Assembly: GCF_048263515.1 (NCBI RefSeq)
Contig: NZ_JBLXEC010000010.1
Location: forward strand, 82,455 to 146,454
Direction of reading: 5' to 3'
DNA length: 64,000 nt
DNA from: Marinovum sp048263515
Lineage (GTDB): Bacteria; Pseudomonadota; Alphaproteobacteria; Rhodobacterales; Rhodobacteraceae
Within the stretch, counting starts at the first letter, position 1. Every line of letters begins with the position of its first letter. Below are positions 9,517-21,100 of the stretch, piece by piece. The translations under genes were made by a program, and so were the position numbers. Below the pieces are notes generated by a model. That model made no database searches. It was given only the letters and a program-made list of their open reading frames with translations, and was not told the DNA's origin.

Positions 9517-9533
9517 GGAAACAATGCGTTTCC
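9517..9533 (-). terminator. Small hairpin downstream of the NRPS gene
   Basis: GGAAAC-N5-GTTTCC forms a 6-bp perfect hairpin about 60 nt after the NRPS stop codon, in an AT-richer stretch between the NRPS and the chain-length gene. It could be a weak terminator or a protein-binding dyad. The rest of 9363-9594 shows no gene and must also hold the promoter of the chain-length gene. Confidence 0.3.
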
Positions 9534-9594
9534 TGACAGGATTTTTCACATACAAACCAGAAACTTATCCCAAGCCGTCCGGTTCCGCCCCGGT

Positions 9595-12500
9595 TCAGCC
9601 CGCCTGTCGTCGCGCGCGCATCTCGCGGCGGCGCGCCATGGCCTCTTGCCGCGCTGCCGCACGGGGGTTGTTGGGCGGGGGCGCGGCGGGTGCCGGCTCG
9701 GCCGCGACATTGGCCGGCGGCGGCGCGACCGGGGCCTCGACCCGCCGTTTCGGCACAGGTTTCGCGCCACCGATCTCGACGATCCGCGCCGCAAGGCCGG
9801 AGAGCGTCGGGTAACCGAAGACATCGGCGATGCTCAGCCGGGTTACGCCCAGTGCCTTGCGCAGCGCCCGGTGGGCCTGCACCGCCAGCAGCGAATGCCC
9901 GCCAAGGTCGAAGAAATTGCCCTGCGGCGAGACCTCTGCCAACCCCAACACCTCTTTCCAGACCTCGGCCACCTGGGCCTGCACATCGGCCTGATCCGCG
10001 CCGGAGGTCACGGGGCTTGGGGCCGGAGCGGCGGGCGCTACCGGAGCCTTGACCGGCTTGCGGGCGCTCAAAGCTTTGCGGTCGACCTTGCGGTTGGGCG
10101 TCAGCGGGAACTCCGTCACCTGCTCGAAGCGCGAGGGCACCATGTAATCCGGCACCGCCTCGGCGAGCGCGCGCCGCAGGGTGCCGGCCGCCGCCGTGCC
10201 GTCGTAAAAGGCCACCAGGGACTGGGCGTCCTGCACCACGACCACCGCCTGGCTCACGCCGGCCATCGCCTCGAGCCGGGCCTCGATCTCGCCCAGCTCG
10301 ATCCGGTAACCGCGCAGTTTCACCTGGGTGTCGGCGCGGCCGAGGAAGTCGATGCTGCCATCGGCCTGCCAGCGCGCCAGATCGCCGGTGTCGTAGATCC
10401 GCCCCTCGGCAAAGGGGTTGTCGCGGAAGCGCTCTTCGGTCAGGTCGGGCCGCTGCCAATAGCCACGGGTCACGCCCTCGCCACCGATATGCAGCGTGCC
10501 GATCACGCCAACCGGGGCCGGGTCTCCCTTGGAATCAAGCACATACATCTGGGTATTGGCAATCGGCGTTCCGATGCCGCAGATCGCCTCGCCGCCCGTC
10601 GCAGGGCCGGTCGAGGACCAGATCGTCGTCTCGGTCGGACCGTACATGTTCTCGATTCTGGCGTCGGTCAGCGCCCGCAGCTCGTCCACCAGCGCCCCGG
10701 CCAGGGGCTCGCCGCCCAGCATGATCTGCTCGACCGCGCCCAGCGCCTTGCGGGTGTCGGGTGAAAGCAGCAGCAGCCGCATGGTCGAGGGCGTGCATTG
10801 CAGATGGGTCACGCCATGGCGGATGATCTGCGCGGCGATCGAGAAATCACGCTCTACCCCGGCATTGCAGCGTTGCAGCACCTCGGCCAGCGGGCGCAGC
10901 CCGTCGAGCACCGTGTCGACGTCGATGCCATAGTCGATCAGGCAGGCCACCTCGGTGACCCCGATCTCCTTCAGGCTCTCGACCCGCGCCACCGCATCCT
11001 CGATGGTGCCAAAGAGCCCCGAGTCCTCGAAATAGCGCTGGAAGGCGAAGTCGAGGATGGCGTCCATCTCTTCCTCGTTCAGACCGTCGAGGGTCAGGTC
11101 GAAGGCGTTCTTGGCGCCCTCGGGGCGTTTGAAGGCCGGAAAGGCCCAGGCGTATTGCTTGATCAGCCCGGCGGCCGAGCGCAGGTAATCCTTCATCGGC
11201 TCGCGCGCCACTTCGCGCGCGGCCTCGCGGGTCTCGGCCACGTAGCTGTGCAGCATCAGCGTGACGGTGAAATCGTCGGGGTCATGCCCGGCTTCGCGCA
11301 GCGCCTCGTGATACAGCGCGATCTTGCCCGCCACTTCGTCCACCGACTGGCCCAGCAGGTGGGTCAGCACGTTGGCGCCGATCTTGCCGGCCTCTTTCCA
11401 GGTCGCCGGGTTGCCGGCGGTGGTGACCCAGATCGGCAGTTTCTTCGACACCGGTCGCGGCTGCGTCACCACAGCGTGCAGCGTGCCGTCCTGCTTGGGA
11501 TATTCCACCGCCTCGCCGGCCCAGAGCCGCCGCAGCTCCTCGATCTGGCGCAGCATGGCGGGTTTGTTCTCGGGCGGGGTGTTCTCGGGGCGCAGCACGA
11601 AATCATCGGGCTGCCAGCCCGAGGCGATGGCCATGCCGGCGCGCCCGTTGGTGAGGTTGTCGATCACCGCCCATTCCTCGGCGATCCGCGCGGTATGGTG
11701 CAGTGGCGCGACGCAGCTGCCGGCGCGCACGGCGATGTTCTGGGTGACACCAGCGACGGCGGCGCCGGTGACCGAGGGGTTGGGATAGGGTCCGCCAAAG
11801 GCATGGAAATGGCGCTCGGGCGTCCAGACGGCGCAGAAGCCGTTGGCATCGGCAAACTTCGCACCTTTGAGCAGCGAGCGGTACTTGTCGCGCCCGACGC
11901 CATCGTCATTGCCCCAGTAATAGAGGCTGAACTCCATGCCCTGACCGGGCTGCGTGGTCTCGAGCTTCTGTTCCTCGTTGACCAGCACCAGCTTGTAGCC
12001 GCGCGCCAGGCTGTAGAACAGCTCGAGCACCGAGATGTCGAAGCTGAGCGAGGTCAGCGCCAGCCAGGTGCCCGGCGTCTCGCGGCCGATACGGGCGTCC
12101 ATGCCGGCGTAGAAATTCACCACGTTGCGATGTTCGACCATCACGCCCTTGGGCCGCCCGGTCGAGCCGGAGGTGTAGATCAGATAGGCAAGATCCTCGG
12201 GTTTCGCGCTCGGCGCGGGATTGCCCGTCGGCGCCTCGGACATCGGGCCGTCGAGGCAGAGCACCTGGGCGTCACTGGCCGGCAGATCGTCCTTCAGCGC
12301 CTTTTCGGTCAGCACCACCGAGGCGCCGCTGTCCTCAAGATAGAGCGCCAGCCGGTCGGCGGGATAGGCCGGGTCCATCGGCACATAGGCGGCGCCGGCC
12401 TTGAGGATCGCGAGGGCGCCCACCACCAGATGCGCATTGCGCGCGGTGCAGAGCCCGACCAGCGTGCCCGGCCCGACCCCCAGCGCGCGCAGCGCATGGG

Positions 12501-14142
12501 CGGCGCGGTTGGCACGGGCATTGAGGTCTTCATAGGTCAGCTCGTCAGGGCCGGTGACGAGAGCAATGGCCTCGGGGCTGCGCGCGACCTGCGCCTCGAA
12601 GGCGGTCTGCATGGTCAGGGTGCGGTCAAACTCCACCTCGGTGCGGTTCCAGCCATGCAGCACCAGATCGCGCTCGCTCTCGGGCATGGTCGGCAGCGCC
12701 TCGCCACGGGCGGCGGCCTCGGCCATGGCGTTCAGACGATCGGCAAGGATCTGCGCCATGGCGGGGCTGATCCGGGCGCGGTCGTGGATCAACTGGCCAG
12801 CGGCGGTGACGGTCAGCGGCGCCTCGGTCGGCGTGTCGATGGCAAAGATGACATCGGGCCGTTGCAGGGCCGGAAGCTCTGGCATGCGCAGGGCAAGGTC
12901 GGCGGCAATGCCGGGCCGCTTGGTCACGATCTCCAGATCGTCGCCCTCGCGGAAGGGCACCCAGTCCAGCGCCAGCCCCCCGCGCGGGTCGAGCGCGGCA
13001 TGGGTCACGGCAATCCCGGCCTCCGGCGCACCGCTGGCCTGCGCCGCCCAATGGCGCACGAGGTCGGCTTTCTGTTGCAGGGTCAGGGTCTCGGGCCAGT
13101 CGATGGCGAGCGTGGCGGTCCCGCTGTCGTCCTGCGCGCCGCCGGCGATGCTGGCGGGAGTGAAATCGGCGAGGGTCTTGCGCCAGTTGCGCTCGGCGGG
13201 GGCGAGCGCCTCGGCGAACTCGGTCGACGCCTGCGCCTCGGCGTCGGAGAGCAGGGGCAGTTGGTCTCCGGGCTTGGCCAGCATTGCCACATCGGGCGTG
13301 CCGCCGTCCATCCGGCGCAGACCGGTCAGGGCGACCGCGCCCTCCTCGCAGGCGATGGAGAGCGCATCGCCGACCGCCAGCACGTCTCCGGGGGCGCCCT
13401 GGCCTGGGGTGACCTCGGCCGAGCCCACGGCATAGAGCGCGCCGCCGATCTCGACCTTGGCGGTGGCCAACGGGTTGACGTAATCGCCATGATCCAGCGC
13501 CCGCACCATCCGCGCCACTTCGGCCGCCGGTCTGTCAAAGCGCAGCAGGCCCATCGCCTCGGGCCGCGCGCTCAGGCCGTGGTAGCTGCGCTGGCTCAGG
13601 TCCTGCGGTTGACGCTCCGGCGCGCCGGTCTCGAGCTGGTCGAGCAAGGTGCCGAAGCTCTCGACGCCGGCGGCATAGCACTTCAGGTTCAGGCTCAGCG
13701 CGGTCTCGTCCGGGGCAATGTCGACCTCCTGCGAGACCAGGATATCGCCCTCATCGATGCCGCCTTCGATCATGTGCCAGGTGATGCCGTGGCGCGTCTC
13801 TCCTTCCAGCAGTGCCCAGACCGGGGCGTTCAGCCCGGCGTGACGCGGCAGCGGGCCGTCGTGGAAGTTGACCGCACCGCGCCGGGGCAGCGCCAGCACA
13901 TCGGCGGGCAGCAGGTCGAGATTGGCAACCGACAGCAGCCAGTCGCAGTCAAGGCCAGAGAGCCGGGCTGCAAGGTCGCGGCCCGGTGCCTCGACCCGCA
14001 CCCCCTGCGCCTCGGCCCAGGCACGCAGGTCCGGCAGGCGGGTGACCAGCGCGGCGATGCCATGGCCACGGGCCAGCATCTGTTCGGCGCAGGCGCGGGT
14101 CAGCGTGTCATTGCCGATCAGGATTGCGGTGACGTCGGTCAT
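9595..14142 (-). CDS. NRPS module: formyltransferase-like domain, A domain split by luciferase-like monooxygenase, PCP
   Basis: A 1515-residue protein. Residues 1-about 380 resemble methionyl-tRNA formyltransferase, keeping the catalytic N-x-H and D (VNFHDGPLPRHAG, IDEGDIL). About 420-510 looks like the C-terminal half of a condensation domain, with no HHxxxDG motif. The A domain starts near 511, with A3 YTSGSTGRPKG and A4 FDISVLELF. It is then interrupted at about 736-1095 by an FMN-dependent luciferase-like monooxygenase of the MupA/Atu3671 kind, and resumes with A5 NMYGPTETT and A7-A10. The PCP serine is in GGHSL (Ser1417). There is no thioesterase. The readable specificity residues (D,I,L,Q,M,G,M,I,W) are close to the known glycine code. 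ATG 14142 has AAGGAG 6 nt upstream and overlaps the GT2 stop by 4 bp. The product is unknown. Confidence 0.88.
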   Translation of the reverse strand: MTDVTAILIGNDTLTRACAEQMLARGHGIAALVTRLPDLRAWAEAQGVRVEAPGRDLAARLSGLDCDWLLSVANLDLLPADVLALPRRGAVNFHDGPLPRHAGLNAPVWALLEGETRHGITWHMIEGGIDEGDILVSQEVDIAPDETALSLNLKCYAAGVESFGTLLDQLETGAPERQPQDLSQRSYHGLSARPEAMGLLRFDRPAAEVARMVRALDHGDYVNPLATAKVEIGGALYAVGSAEVTPGQGAPGDVLAVGDALSIACEEGAVALTGLRRMDGGTPDVAMLAKPGDQLPLLSDAEAQASTEFAEALAPAERNWRKTLADFTPASIAGGAQDDSGTATLAIDWPETLTLQQKADLVRHWAAQASGAPEAGIAVTHAALDPRGGLALDWVPFREGDDLEIVTKRPGIAADLALRMPELPALQRPDVIFAIDTPTEAPLTVTAAGQLIHDRARISPAMAQILADRLNAMAEAAARGEALPTMPESERDLVLHGWNRTEVEFDRTLTMQTAFEAQVARSPEAIALVTGPDELTYEDLNARANRAAHALRALGVGPGTLVGLCTARNAHLVVGALAILKAGAAYVPMDPAYPADRLALYLEDSGASVVLTEKALKDDLPASDAQVLCLDGPMSEAPTGNPAPSAKPEDLAYLIYTSGSTGRPKGVMVEHRNVVNFYAGMDARIGRETPGTWLALTSLSFDISVLELFYSLARGYKLVLVNEEQKLETTQPGQGMEFSLYYWGNDDGVGRDKYRSLLKGAKFADANGFCAVWTPERHFHAFGGPYPNPSVTGAAVAGVTQNIAVRAGSCVAPLHHTARIAEEWAVIDNLTNGRAGMAIASGWQPDDFVLRPENTPPENKPAMLRQIEELRRLWAGEAVEYPKQDGTLHAVVTQPRPVSKKLPIWVTTAGNPATWKEAGKIGANVLTHLLGQSVDEVAGKIALYHEALREAGHDPDDFTVTLMLHSYVAETREAAREVAREPMKDYLRSAAGLIKQYAWAFPAFKRPEGAKNAFDLTLDGLNEEEMDAILDFAFQRYFEDSGLFGTIEDAVARVESLKEIGVTEVACLIDYGIDVDTVLDGLRPLAEVLQRCNAGVERDFSIAAQIIRHGVTHLQCTPSTMRLLLLSPDTRKALGAVEQIMLGGEPLAGALVDELRALTDARIENMYGPTETTIWSSTGPATGGEAICGIGTPIANTQMYVLDSKGDPAPVGVIGTLHIGGEGVTRGYWQRPDLTEERFRDNPFAEGRIYDTGDLARWQADGSIDFLGRADTQVKLRGYRIELGEIEARLEAMAGVSQAVVVVQDAQSLVAFYDGTAAAGTLRRALAEAVPDYMVPSRFEQVTEFPLTPNRKVDRKALSARKPVKAPVAPAAPAPSPVTSGADQADVQAQVAEVWKEVLGLAEVSPQGNFFDLGGHSLLAVQAHRALRKALGVTRLSIADVFGYPTLSGLAARIVEIGGAKPVPKRRVEAPVAPPPANVAAEPAPAAPPPNNPRAAARQEAMARRREMRARRQAG

Positions 14143-15137
14143 GGCGTTCTCCTTGCGGATTGCGGGGCGGGACGGGGCGCGGATCGGGTCAGCAGTGCGC
14201 GCAGGTGATGCGCCACCAGGTCGCCCAGGAAATGCGGCGGATCGGCGTCGGGCTTGCGCTGCACCAGCTTGCGCAGCCGCCAGATCACCCCGCCCACGGC
14301 ATGCGACAGCGTGGCCAGCGCGGCGTAGCCGGCGCCATGCGACTTGGTGAAATAATACAGCCGACTGTCGAGCCAGTATCGCGGGATCCGGGTCCAGCGC
14401 TTCATGCCGGTCGAGACCGAGCCGATATGTGTCACCCGGCTCTGCGGCAGATAGACCGTCTGCCAACCGGCGCGGGCGGCGCGCAGGCAGAGCTCGGTTT
14501 CCTCGAAGTAGAGAAAGAAGGTCTCGTCAAAAAGGCCGATCTGGTCGACCATCTCGCGGCGCATCATCATCGAGGCCCCGGCCAGCCAGTCGACGCGCTG
14601 CGGCGCCTTCGGCAGGTCGATTGGCACGCGGGATTTGCGCAGCAGGCGGCTGACCGGACCGAAGCGGATCGCATGTTCGAACTCGCTGGCGATGGTCGGG
14701 AAGCGAAAGGCGGTATGCTCCTGCCCGCCCTCCTCGTTGGCAATCAGGCTGCCGGTGATGCCGACCTGCGGATGCGCATCGAGCCAGTCGGCCAGAACGC
14801 GGATCGCGTCGGGTTCGGGAAAGGCGTCGGGGTTGAGGATGTAGAGGTAATCCGCCTCTTGCCCGTCTGCCCGCCCGGCGCGGATGCCGGCATTGTTGCC
14901 GGCGCCGAAGCCGCCGTTGCGGCCAGAGGCGATCACCCGCACATGCGGCCAGGCCTGATCAGCGACAAAGGCGGTGAGCTGTTCGAAGGAGCCGTCGCCG
15001 CTGTCGTTGTCGACGATCACCAGCTCGGCATCGAGCCCCTCGAGCGCCGTCACCGCCGCGCGCGCGGCGCGGGTGCACATCTCGGCCGTGCGCCAGTTCA
15101 ACAGGATGCAGAGGATGCGCGATTTGCTCAGGGTCAT
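14139..15137 (-). CDS. Glycosyltransferase family 2 (rhamnosyltransferase-like)
   Basis: A 332-residue GT-A protein. It begins ILCILLNWRTAEMC, has VIVDNDSGDGS, the donor site motif YILNPDAFPEPD (about residues 99-110), and GLFDETFFLYFEETELCLRA, which supplies the catalytic EE/ED region. This pattern is typical of the WbbL/RfbF rhamnosyltransferase branch, though the sugar cannot be fixed. The gene sits between the PKS and NRPS genes and overlaps each by 4 bp, so it is transcribed with them. This suggests it either glycosylates the PKS/NRPS product or was recruited from the surrounding polysaccharide locus. A basic, Pro-rich tail follows the last helix. Confidence 0.87.
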   Translation of the reverse strand: MTLSKSRILCILLNWRTAEMCTRAARAAVTALEGLDAELVIVDNDSGDGSFEQLTAFVADQAWPHVRVIASGRNGGFGAGNNAGIRAGRADGQEADYLYILNPDAFPEPDAIRVLADWLDAHPQVGITGSLIANEEGGQEHTAFRFPTIASEFEHAIRFGPVSRLLRKSRVPIDLPKAPQRVDWLAGASMMMRREMVDQIGLFDETFFLYFEETELCLRAARAGWQTVYLPQSRVTHIGSVSTGMKRWTRIPRYWLDSRLYYFTKSHGAGYAALATLSHAVGGVIWRLRKLVQRKPDADPPHFLGDLVAHHLRALLTRSAPRPAPQSARRTP

Positions 15138-18100
15138 TCCGCCGCCCTTTCGCTGGGCACAAAGACCGGCTCGGGCTGTTCCGCCGCTTCGATGGCGGCG
15201 CGGATGCGGGCGGCGAGCACGCGGACGTTGGGCTCCAGCACCATGGAGTCATGGGTGCCGGGCACCTCTTCGACCTGAACGCCGGGAACCCAGCCTGTCC
15301 AGTCGTTGTCGGGCAGCACATAGGCCCGGTCGGCATCCACCAGCCGGCCGCCAGACACCTGCCACTTGCCGCTGAGCGGCGGGCGGAAGAGATGCAGATT
15401 GCCGTGCCAGCCGCGCATCGGATAGCTGGCGATGGCGTCATAGAAGGCGGCCTCGATGGCGGCATTGTGGAACTGGTGCTCGGGCGTCTCCTCGACCTCT
15501 TGGGCGCGGCGCTTCTGGATCTCCCAGCGGATGCGGCGCGCGGCCCAGTGCAGCGGATAGGCGAGACCGCCGCGCTTGAGCTCCTGCAACTGGATCAGCA
15601 TGCGGTCCTTGAGTGCCAGCTTGCGGCGCACCGGCAAAGGCGTGTCGAGCATGACGACCAGCGCCACCTCCTCGCCCGCTTCTTCAAGCTGATGGGCCAT
15701 CTCGAAAGCGGTGATTCCGCCACCGGAGAAGCCGCCCAGCAAGTAGGGGCCATGCTGCTGCACCTGCCGCAGCTCGGCGATGTAGTCGCGCGCGGCCTCG
15801 CGGATATCGCGGTGCGGCTGGTCGTCGCCATAAAGCCCGCGGGCCTGCAGCCCGTAGAACGGCCGGTCGCTGCCGATCAGGTTGGCGAGATGGCGCAGGT
15901 TGAGCACGTTGCCGAACATGCCGGCCACGAGGAAGAAGGGCGTGCGCGCACTGCCCTCGCCCTCGTGCATCGGCACCACGTGGGTGAACCGCCGCTCGTC
16001 CTCCTTGGCCCCTTGCGGGGCTGCCTCGGCGGTTTGCGGTCCGACGCGGGCCTCGATCAACGCGGCGCAGGCGCGGATGGTGGGCGCCTCGAAGAGCACG
16101 GATATCGGGAACTCGGCGCGATAGGTCTTCTTGATCATCGCAAAGAGCCGCACGGCGATCAGGCTGTGACCGCCCAGATCGAAGAAATTGTCCTCGGCAC
16201 CGACCTGGCTGAGGCCCAGAAGCTCCTGCCAGAAGCCGGCGAGCGAGCGTTCGATATCGCTCTCGGGTTCGACGAAATCGGTGTCGAGGTCGGGGCGTTC
16301 GAACTGCTGGCCGCCGGCCTGCGCCGCGCCACTCTCGCCCGCCTGGGCGATCAGCGCCGGCAGGTCGAGCGACGAGACGACGAGCTGCGGCAGATCGGTC
16401 GCCAATGCCCGCAGGAAGGCTTCGGCGCCCTCGTCGGGGCGGATGCCCTGGCCCAGGTTGTGCTGCAAGCGCTCTTCGGCGGGCGAGAGCGGCTGGATGT
16501 CCTGGGCCTTGTCAAAGCGCAGCTCGGTCGGTGCGGGCCTTGGCGCCTGGCCGAAGCCGCCGGTGTCGAGCCGCTTGATCGAGAAGCCCTCGATGGCGAC
16601 GCAGATATTGCCCTCGGGGTCGGTCAGGGTGATGTCGAAGCGGGCCACCGGGTCGCTGGCGCGATTGGTACCACGGTTTCGCACCCAGCTTACCAGCCGC
16701 TCCGGCAGCGGGCCGAAGACCTGGACCTGGCCATAGGACATCGGCACCCAGAGCGCGCCGGGGTCGTAGCCCTCGATCAGTTCCATCGCCCAACCGGTGG
16801 CGATATCCATAAGCGCCGGGTGCAGCAGGGTCCGGTCCTGCGCGGCCTCGGCCGGCAGCACCAGATCGGCGATGCCTTCGCCCGTGCCCAGCGCGGTCGC
16901 GCGCAGCACCCGCCAGCGCGGGCCGAAATCGAGGTGCTTCTCCTGCGCCGAGCGCAGCGGCACGTCGCTGAACTGGCCGCCCGCGCAGCGCGCGCGTATG
17001 GCGGCGAGGTCGACCGGCGGCGGCGTGACCTGCGGGCGCAGGGCAATGTCGGCCTCGGCGTGCAATTGCCAGCCGATGCGGCCCTCATGCGGCACGGCGC
17101 TGCGCAGCTGCAGGGCGTAGCCCGCGTCGGAGCGGCGCAGATGCAGGCGAATGTCGGTCGCGGCACCATCGGGGGTGTAGAGCGGCCGCAGAAAGGTCAG
17201 GTCGCGGATCACGAAGGGCCCGGTCTCGCCCTGCGCAGCCAAGGCCTCGGCCGCCAGTTCCAGCGTGCCGGTGCCGGGCAGCAGTGCCTTGCCGTCACGG
17301 GTGCGGTGTTCGTCCAGCGCCCAGCGCTCTTCGGGCCGCCAGGTTGCTTCGAACATCCGCGCGCCGGTATCATCGAAGGTGGCCACGTCGAGCAGCGGCT
17401 GGCCTGCCGGCTCTCGCGGCGGATCCGGCAGGTCGCCGGTGCGCTCGGCCACGGCCTGGGCGGCCATGCCGACCTCGGCCCAGATGCCCCAGTTCAGCGC
17501 CAGCACCCGAGTCGCGCCGCCCTGGCGGGCATGGGCAAAGGCGTTGAGGTATTCGTTGGCGGCGACGTAATCCACCTGCCCCGCCGGGGCGGTGACGGTC
17601 GAACTAGAGGAAAACAGCACCAGCCAGTCGAGCGCGCCATCAGGGAAGACCTCGGCCAGCACTTTGGTGCCGTGAATTTTCGGGGTCAGCACGTTTTCGA
17701 TGCCGATCTGCGTCTTGGTCAGCAGCGGCGCATCGTCGACCACGCCGGCGGCATGGATGACGCCGTGGATCGGGCCAAAGTGCGCCTGCGCCTCGGCGGC
17801 CACCGCCTGCATCTGCTGCAGGTTGCTGACGTCGGCCTCGCCCAGCAGAACCTCGGCGCCCTGCGCCTCCAGCGCCTCGACCGCTTCGATCCGGCTGGTG
17901 GTGGCATCCTGCGGGCCGTGGCTGCGGCGGTACTTGTCCCAGCTGGCGCGATCAGGCAGCGCACTGCGCGAGACCAGCACGATATGCCGCGCACCTTCGT
18001 CGACCAGCCGCCGCGCGATGCTGAGACCGATGCCGCCGAAACCGCCGGTGATCAGGTAGGTGCCGCCGTCGCGCACGCGGGGCGTTTCCGTCGCGGTGAG

Positions 18101-21100
18101 CGGCAGGGCGCAGGGGGCGCGGACAAAGCGTTTGGCGCCGCGCAGCGCGGCCTCGGTATTGGCTGGCGGGGCCAGCAGGTCTTCGAGCACCTGCAGGGCC
18201 AGCGGCTCCAGCCGGTCCTTGCGGGTGCGGCCCTCGGTCAGCTCCAGGTCGACCATGGCGGTGGTGACGCCCGGCAGTTCGCGGGGGATCACCCGGAGGG
18301 GGCCGGCGAGAGTGGATTTCTCGGGCCAGCGCAGCGCCTCCTGCCGGACCCGGGCGGCGCCATTTGTAAAGGCAGTGAGGTGCAGCGGCTTGGGCAGGCT
18401 CTCCTCTTCCATCGCCTGGGCGAGAAACAACAGCGAGTAGAAGCCATGCTCCTGCACCCGGTGGAAATAGGAAGAGCCGGGACGGTGGCTTTCGTCGCGG
18501 GTAACCAGCCAGAAATGCGCCACGCGGCCGGGCACCACGCCATGGGCCATCAGGTCGCGGATCAGCAGGTCATAGCCCTCGCGGCCACGTTCCGGCGCCA
18601 GCACGTAAGAGCCATCGGCAGCGCGAGCAAAGGCATCGCCGGGCCAGACCTCGATGACGGTGTGATTGGCACCGCGCAGCTGATCGGCGACGCGGCGCGC
18701 AAGGCCCGCGTCGTCCATGAACATCAGCCAGGTTTCCGGCGTGGTCAGATGCAGCTCGGTCTCGACATCCACCTCGCAGGCCGCAAGGCCGGGCACCCAG
18801 GCCATGCGGCTGGCCCAGGTCTCGATCTCGTCGGAGCGGGTCAGGAAGCTGTCGGCGGGGGTGGCGCGGGCCTGGCTTGGTTCGATGAAATAGGTCTGAT
18901 GCTGGAAGGCATAGGTCGGCAGCACCACGCGGTTGCGCCGCGCCTCGCCCCAGACCTGTCCCCAGTCGATCGCCACGCCCAGCGCCGAGAGCCGGCCGAG
19001 GGCGGCGAGGAAATAGGCGTCGTCGGGCACCCGGTCCTCGGGGTGGCGCAGGCTGCCCAGCACCTGATTGGCGGGCAGGTCGGGGTGCAGCCGGGCCAGC
19101 GAGGCCAGCGCCTTGCCGGGGCCGACCTCGAGAAAGACGCGCGGCTGGGTCCGGGCCAGCGTGCCGATGCAATCAGCAAAGCGGACGGTGTTGCGCAGAT
19201 GGCCAACCCAATAATCGGGGTCCGTGGCCTCGGCATCGGTGAGCGGCTGGCCGGAGCGGTTGGAGATGATCGGGATCTGCGGCGGGCGCAGCGTCAGACC
19301 CTGCAGATAGGCGCGGAATTCACCCAGGATCGGCTCGAGCATGGCGGAATGGGCGGCAATGTCGATGGCCACGCGTTGGCAGTCGATGCCCTCGGCGGTG
19401 AGCCTCTTTTGCAGCGCGTCGAGCGCGGCCTGCGGGCCGGAAGCGACCGAAAGCTCGGGCGCATTGACCGAGGCGAGGTCGAGATCGGCGCCGAGGTAGG
19501 GCATCAGCGCCTCGGCCGAGAGCGAGACCGAGAGCATGCCGCCCGAGGGCACCGTATCGAACAGCCGGCCCCGCAGATGGACAAGGCCGATGCAGTCCTC
19601 GAAAGTCATCACGCCGGCGAGGCAGGCGGCGGTGTTCTCGCCCATGGAATGGCCGACCAGCGCCACCGGTTCGACGCCCCAGCTCTGCCAGAGCTTCGCC
19701 AGCGCGTATTCGACGATCATGATGAGCGGCAGTTGCACCGAGGGCCGGGTCAGCCGCTCATCGGCCCTTTGCCGGTCCTCCTCGCGCGGGAGCCAGAGCG
19801 CGCGGATGTCGTAATCGAGCCGCGGCTGCAGGATCTCGAGCCCGGCGTCGATCCAGTCGGCAAAAACCGGCTCGGTCTCGTAGAGATCGCGCGCCATGCC
19901 GGCATATTGCGCGCCGCCGCCGGGGAACATGAAGACCACCTCGGGCACGGCATCCAGCGCCGTATGGGCAAAGACCCTCCGCGGATCGAGGGTTTCCAGC
20001 AGTTCAGCGGCCTGCTCGTGGCTCTCGGCCACCAGCACCCGGCGGTGCTCGAACTTGCGCCGTCCGGTCTCCAGGGTAAAGGCGACATCGGCGAGGCTCT
20101 GCTCGGGATGGGCGCGCAGATGGGCGGCGAGCTTGCGGGCATTGGCCTCGACCGCCGCCTTGGTGCGGCCGGTCACGGTGAGGATCTGGAACGGCCAGTC
20201 GCTCGCTTCCGAGGCGGGGCGCTCGGGCGCCTCCTGCAGCACCACATGGGCATTGGTGCCGCCGACGCCCAGCGAATTGACCCCGGCGCGGCGCGGGCCG
20301 TTGCGCGGCGCCCAGGGCGTCAGCCGGTCATTGACACGGAAGGGCGAGGTCTCGAAATCGATCGCCGGATTGGGTTTTTCGTACCCAAGGCTCGGCGGCA
20401 TCTCTTTGTGGGTCAAGGCCAGCGAGGTCTTGATCAGGCTGGCCACACCCGCCGCGGTATCCAGATGGCCGATGTTGGTCTTGACCGAGCCGATGCGGCA
20501 GAAGCCGGTCTGATCGGTGGTCTCCTCGAAGGCCTGGGTCAGCGCCGCGACCTCGATCGGATCGCCCAGATAGGTGCCGGTGCCGTGGCATTCGATGTAA
20601 TCCACCGTCTCGGCGCTGATGCCGGCCATGGCCTGTGCCTCGGCAATCGCCGCCGCCTGGCCCTCGACCGACGGGGCGAGGTAGCCGGCCTTGGCGGCGC
20701 CATCGTTGTTGACGGCAGAGCCCTTGATGACTGCCCAGATGTGATCGCCGTCGCGCAGCGCATCCTTGAGCCGGCGCAGCACCACAACGCCGACGCCGGA
20801 GCCAAAGACCGTGCCCTGAGCCCGGTGATCGAAGGCGTGGCATTCGCCGTCGGGAGAGAGGATCTCGTTTTCCTTGTAGAGATAGCCGCGGCCCTGCGGC
20901 AGCTCGATGGTGGCGCCCCCGGCCAGCGCCATGTCGCATTCGCCGTTGATCAACGACTGCGCGGCGTAATGCGTCGCCACCAGCGAAGTCGAGCAGGCGG
21001 TCTGCAGATTCAGCGAGGGGCCCTTGAGGTCGAGGATATGGCTCAGGCGGGTGGCCATGAAATCCTTGTCATTGCCGGTGTGGCGCAGCAGGAACATGCC

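Noticed and set aside
10798..14208. An 1136-codon plus-strand frame antisense to the NRPS
   Set aside because: No domain recognisable; the opposite strand carries clear A, oxygenase and PCP motifs.
14143..14466. A longer start for the NRPS adding 108 residues
   Set aside because: The extra part is an Arg/Ala-rich shadow of the GT2 gene. ATG 14142 has a good AAGGAG site and the same 4-bp overlap as the neighbouring gene pair.
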